A stretch of DNA of 64,000 bases from Stygiolobus caldivivus (lineage in GTDB: Archaea > Thermoproteota > Thermoprotei_A > Sulfolobales > Sulfolobaceae): positions 496,001-560,000 of the forward strand of contig NZ_AP024597.1 of assembly GCF_019704315.1 (NCBI RefSeq), in the 5' to 3' direction. Position 1 is the first letter of the stretch; the number at the start of each line of letters is the position of its first letter. Positions 62,839-64,000 of this stretch are shown piece after piece. Below the pieces are notes generated by a model that had not been told where the DNA came from, did no database searches, and worked only from the letters and a program-made list of their open reading frames with translations. The position numbers were made by a program, and so were the translations under genes.

Positions 62839-64000
62839 TTAATTTTCATTAATTATAGCTATTAGTGCGTCAGAGAACTCTTTGGTGCCTAGCGGTTTAA
62901 CTCCCATAAATCTAGCTAGGTCCTGAGTAACCTGTTTCCTCTCTATAGCCTTATTTATACTCTTTTCTATTAGGTCAGCAGCTTTATCCCAACCCATAAA
63001 CCTGAGCATCAGCTCTCCGCCTTTTATTATCCCCGTGGGGTTTGCTATGTTTTTACCGGCGTATTTCGGTGCGGTACCGTGTATCGCTTCAAACATTCCG
63101 CCATCATCACCTATATTTGCCCCACCTAGCATTCCGATATTACCTATTAGAGCACCTGCTGCATCAGAAATATAGTCACCGTTTACATTAGGGGCTAAGA
63201 TTATATCGTATTCATCTGGCCTCGTTATAATCTGTTGGAACATATTATCGGCTATCCTATCATTAATTATGACTTTTCCTTCTGGTTTTACTCCCCGGTT
63301 AATTTCTTCTTCAGTAACTACATGTTCCCTAAACTCTTTAAGGGCTACTTCATAAGCCCACTCCCTAAATGCCCCTTCAGTGTATTTCATTACGTTTCCC
63401 TTATGCATTATAGTAACTTTTCTCCTACTGTTATTTAGAGCGTATTGGATTGCTAATCTAGTGATCCTCTGCGTCTTATACTTGCTTATTACTTTAACGC
63501 CTATCCCGGTGTCGTCTTCAATTTCCACTTTTAGCTGTTCTCTTAGAAATTCTCTTATTTTTTTAGCTTCTTGGCTATCATAAGGATACTCTATCCCTCT
63601 GTACAAATCATCGGTGTTTTCCCTGAAAATTATCATATCTACTTTCTCAGGGTTTTTCAGAGGGCTTTCTAAGCCTGGGATATACTTTACCGGTCTTATA
63701 TTTGCATAGAGGTCTAACATAAGCCGTATAGCTACATTTACAGATTTCCATCCTTTGCCTATAGGTGTTTCTAGGGGTCCTTTTAATACAACTCTATACT
63801 TAAGGAGCATATCTTGAGTATCTTGAGGGAACCTATTTCCAGCTATTTTTTCGGCCTTTTCTCCCGCATATACTTCCATCCATTTTATCTCCTTCTTACT
63901 CCCGTATGCCTTTTCCACTGCGGCGTTAATTACCTTAATCGCGGCTTGAGTTATTTCGGGTCCTATCCCATCTCCTTCTATATATAAGATAACAGGCTTA
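62839..64000 (-). CDS. icd: Isocitrate dehydrogenase, N-terminus cut by the window end
   Basis: This enzyme oxidatively decarboxylates isocitrate to 2-oxoglutarate with NADP+ (or NAD+). The reading frame runs off at 64000; visible sequence begins KPVILYIEGDGIGPEI, so about 20-25 residues are missing. It contains the substrate-binding region GWKSVNVAIRLMLDLYANIRPVKY, the IFRENTDDLYRGIEY motif, the metal Asp in LAPNVNGDYISDAAGALIG, and GTAPKYAGKNIANPTG. It lies divergent from nothing in the window; its 3' end borders the candidate origin. Confidence 0.94.
   Translation of the reverse strand, partial: KPVILYIEGDGIGPEITQAAIKVINAAVEKAYGSKKEIKWMEVYAGEKAEKIAGNRFPQDTQDMLLKYRVVLKGPLETPIGKGWKSVNVAIRLMLDLYANIRPVKYIPGLESPLKNPEKVDMIIFRENTDDLYRGIEYPYDSQEAKKIREFLREQLKVEIEDDTGIGVKVISKYKTQRITRLAIQYALNNSRRKVTIMHKGNVMKYTEGAFREWAYEVALKEFREHVVTEEEINRGVKPEGKVIINDRIADNMFQQIITRPDEYDIILAPNVNGDYISDAAGALIGNIGMLGGANIGDDGGMFEAIHGTAPKYAGKNIANPTGIIKGGELMLRFMGWDKAADLIEKSINKAIERKQVTQDLARFMGVKPLGTKEFSDALIAIINEN

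Overview
The window is AT-rich archaeal DNA from a member of the Sulfolobales (thermoacidophilic Crenarchaeota). This rests on: a herA-mre11-rad50-nurA recombination operon; an archaeal-type PEP carboxylase; a cobalamin-binding methylmalonyl-CoA mutase subunit with its MeaB chaperone; a plant/archaeal D-aminoacyl-tRNA deacylase (DtdA); Nep1, Nob1 and an RNase P protein; a caspase-free, mostly leaderless gene layout; an intron-containing tRNA-Trp; box C/D guide RNAs; and an Orc1/Cdc6 paralogue of the Orc1-3 type beside isocitrate dehydrogenase, which is the setting of the second replication origin (oriC2) in Sulfolobus. I did not identify a species. I saw no insertion sequence, provirus, CRISPR array or rRNA operon.

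Layout. 1-8.6 kb: central carbon metabolism (3-hydroxyacyl-CoA dehydrogenase, methylmalonyl-CoA mutase small subunit plus MeaB, PEP carboxylase) with a DNA-binding protein, tRNA-Trp, a peroxiredoxin and a Nudix enzyme. 8.6-11.7 kb: a GC-rich gene relic, NAD(P)HX repair, a C/D guide RNA and a small rubrerythrin-like gene made of two 151-bp identical halves. 11.7-18.0 kb: the double-strand-break repair operon. 18-34 kb: CBS proteins, Fur regulator, nucleoside hydrolase, a second SMC/Rad50-like ATPase (possibly coalescin), redox enzymes, DtdA and several orphan genes. 34-39.4 kb: RNA and ribosome maturation genes (nep1, rnp4, a CRM-domain protein, Trm5-like methyltransferase, nob1) with NAD kinase. 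39.4-53.6 kb: acyl-CoA synthetase, NadA, CobT-like enzyme, phosphatases, endonuclease IV, a large FAD/Fe-S oxidase, ADP-ribose pyrophosphatase and a HemQ-like protein. 53.6-59.7 kb: THEP1 NTPase, a GT-C-like membrane protein, NadE with a free-standing glutaminase-like partner, and an orphan cluster. 59.6-64 kb: pterin dehydratase, a C/D guide RNA, a channel-like membrane protein, orc1-3, a candidate origin, and icd running off the end.

How the genes fit together. NAD metabolism recurs through the window: NadA, NadE with a nitrilase-family neighbour, NadK, the NAD(P)HX epimerase/dehydratase and an ADP-ribose pyrophosphatase. Several enzymes fit autotrophic carbon metabolism through methylmalonyl-CoA and acyl-CoA intermediates. 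Genes are tightly packed, with ATGA or 1-14 nt overlaps inside operons and repeated 3'-3' overlaps between convergent genes.

The most notable signals are three box C/D sRNA genes. In two of them the C box contains the stop codon of the gene upstream. One of these (59948-59996) has guides that by my recollection match both strands of the 16S rRNA helix-27 switch. Also notable are the exactly duplicated rubrerythrin-like gene, an apparent AUA start for nurA, a helix-turn-helix gene with no canonical start, and the candidate oriC2.
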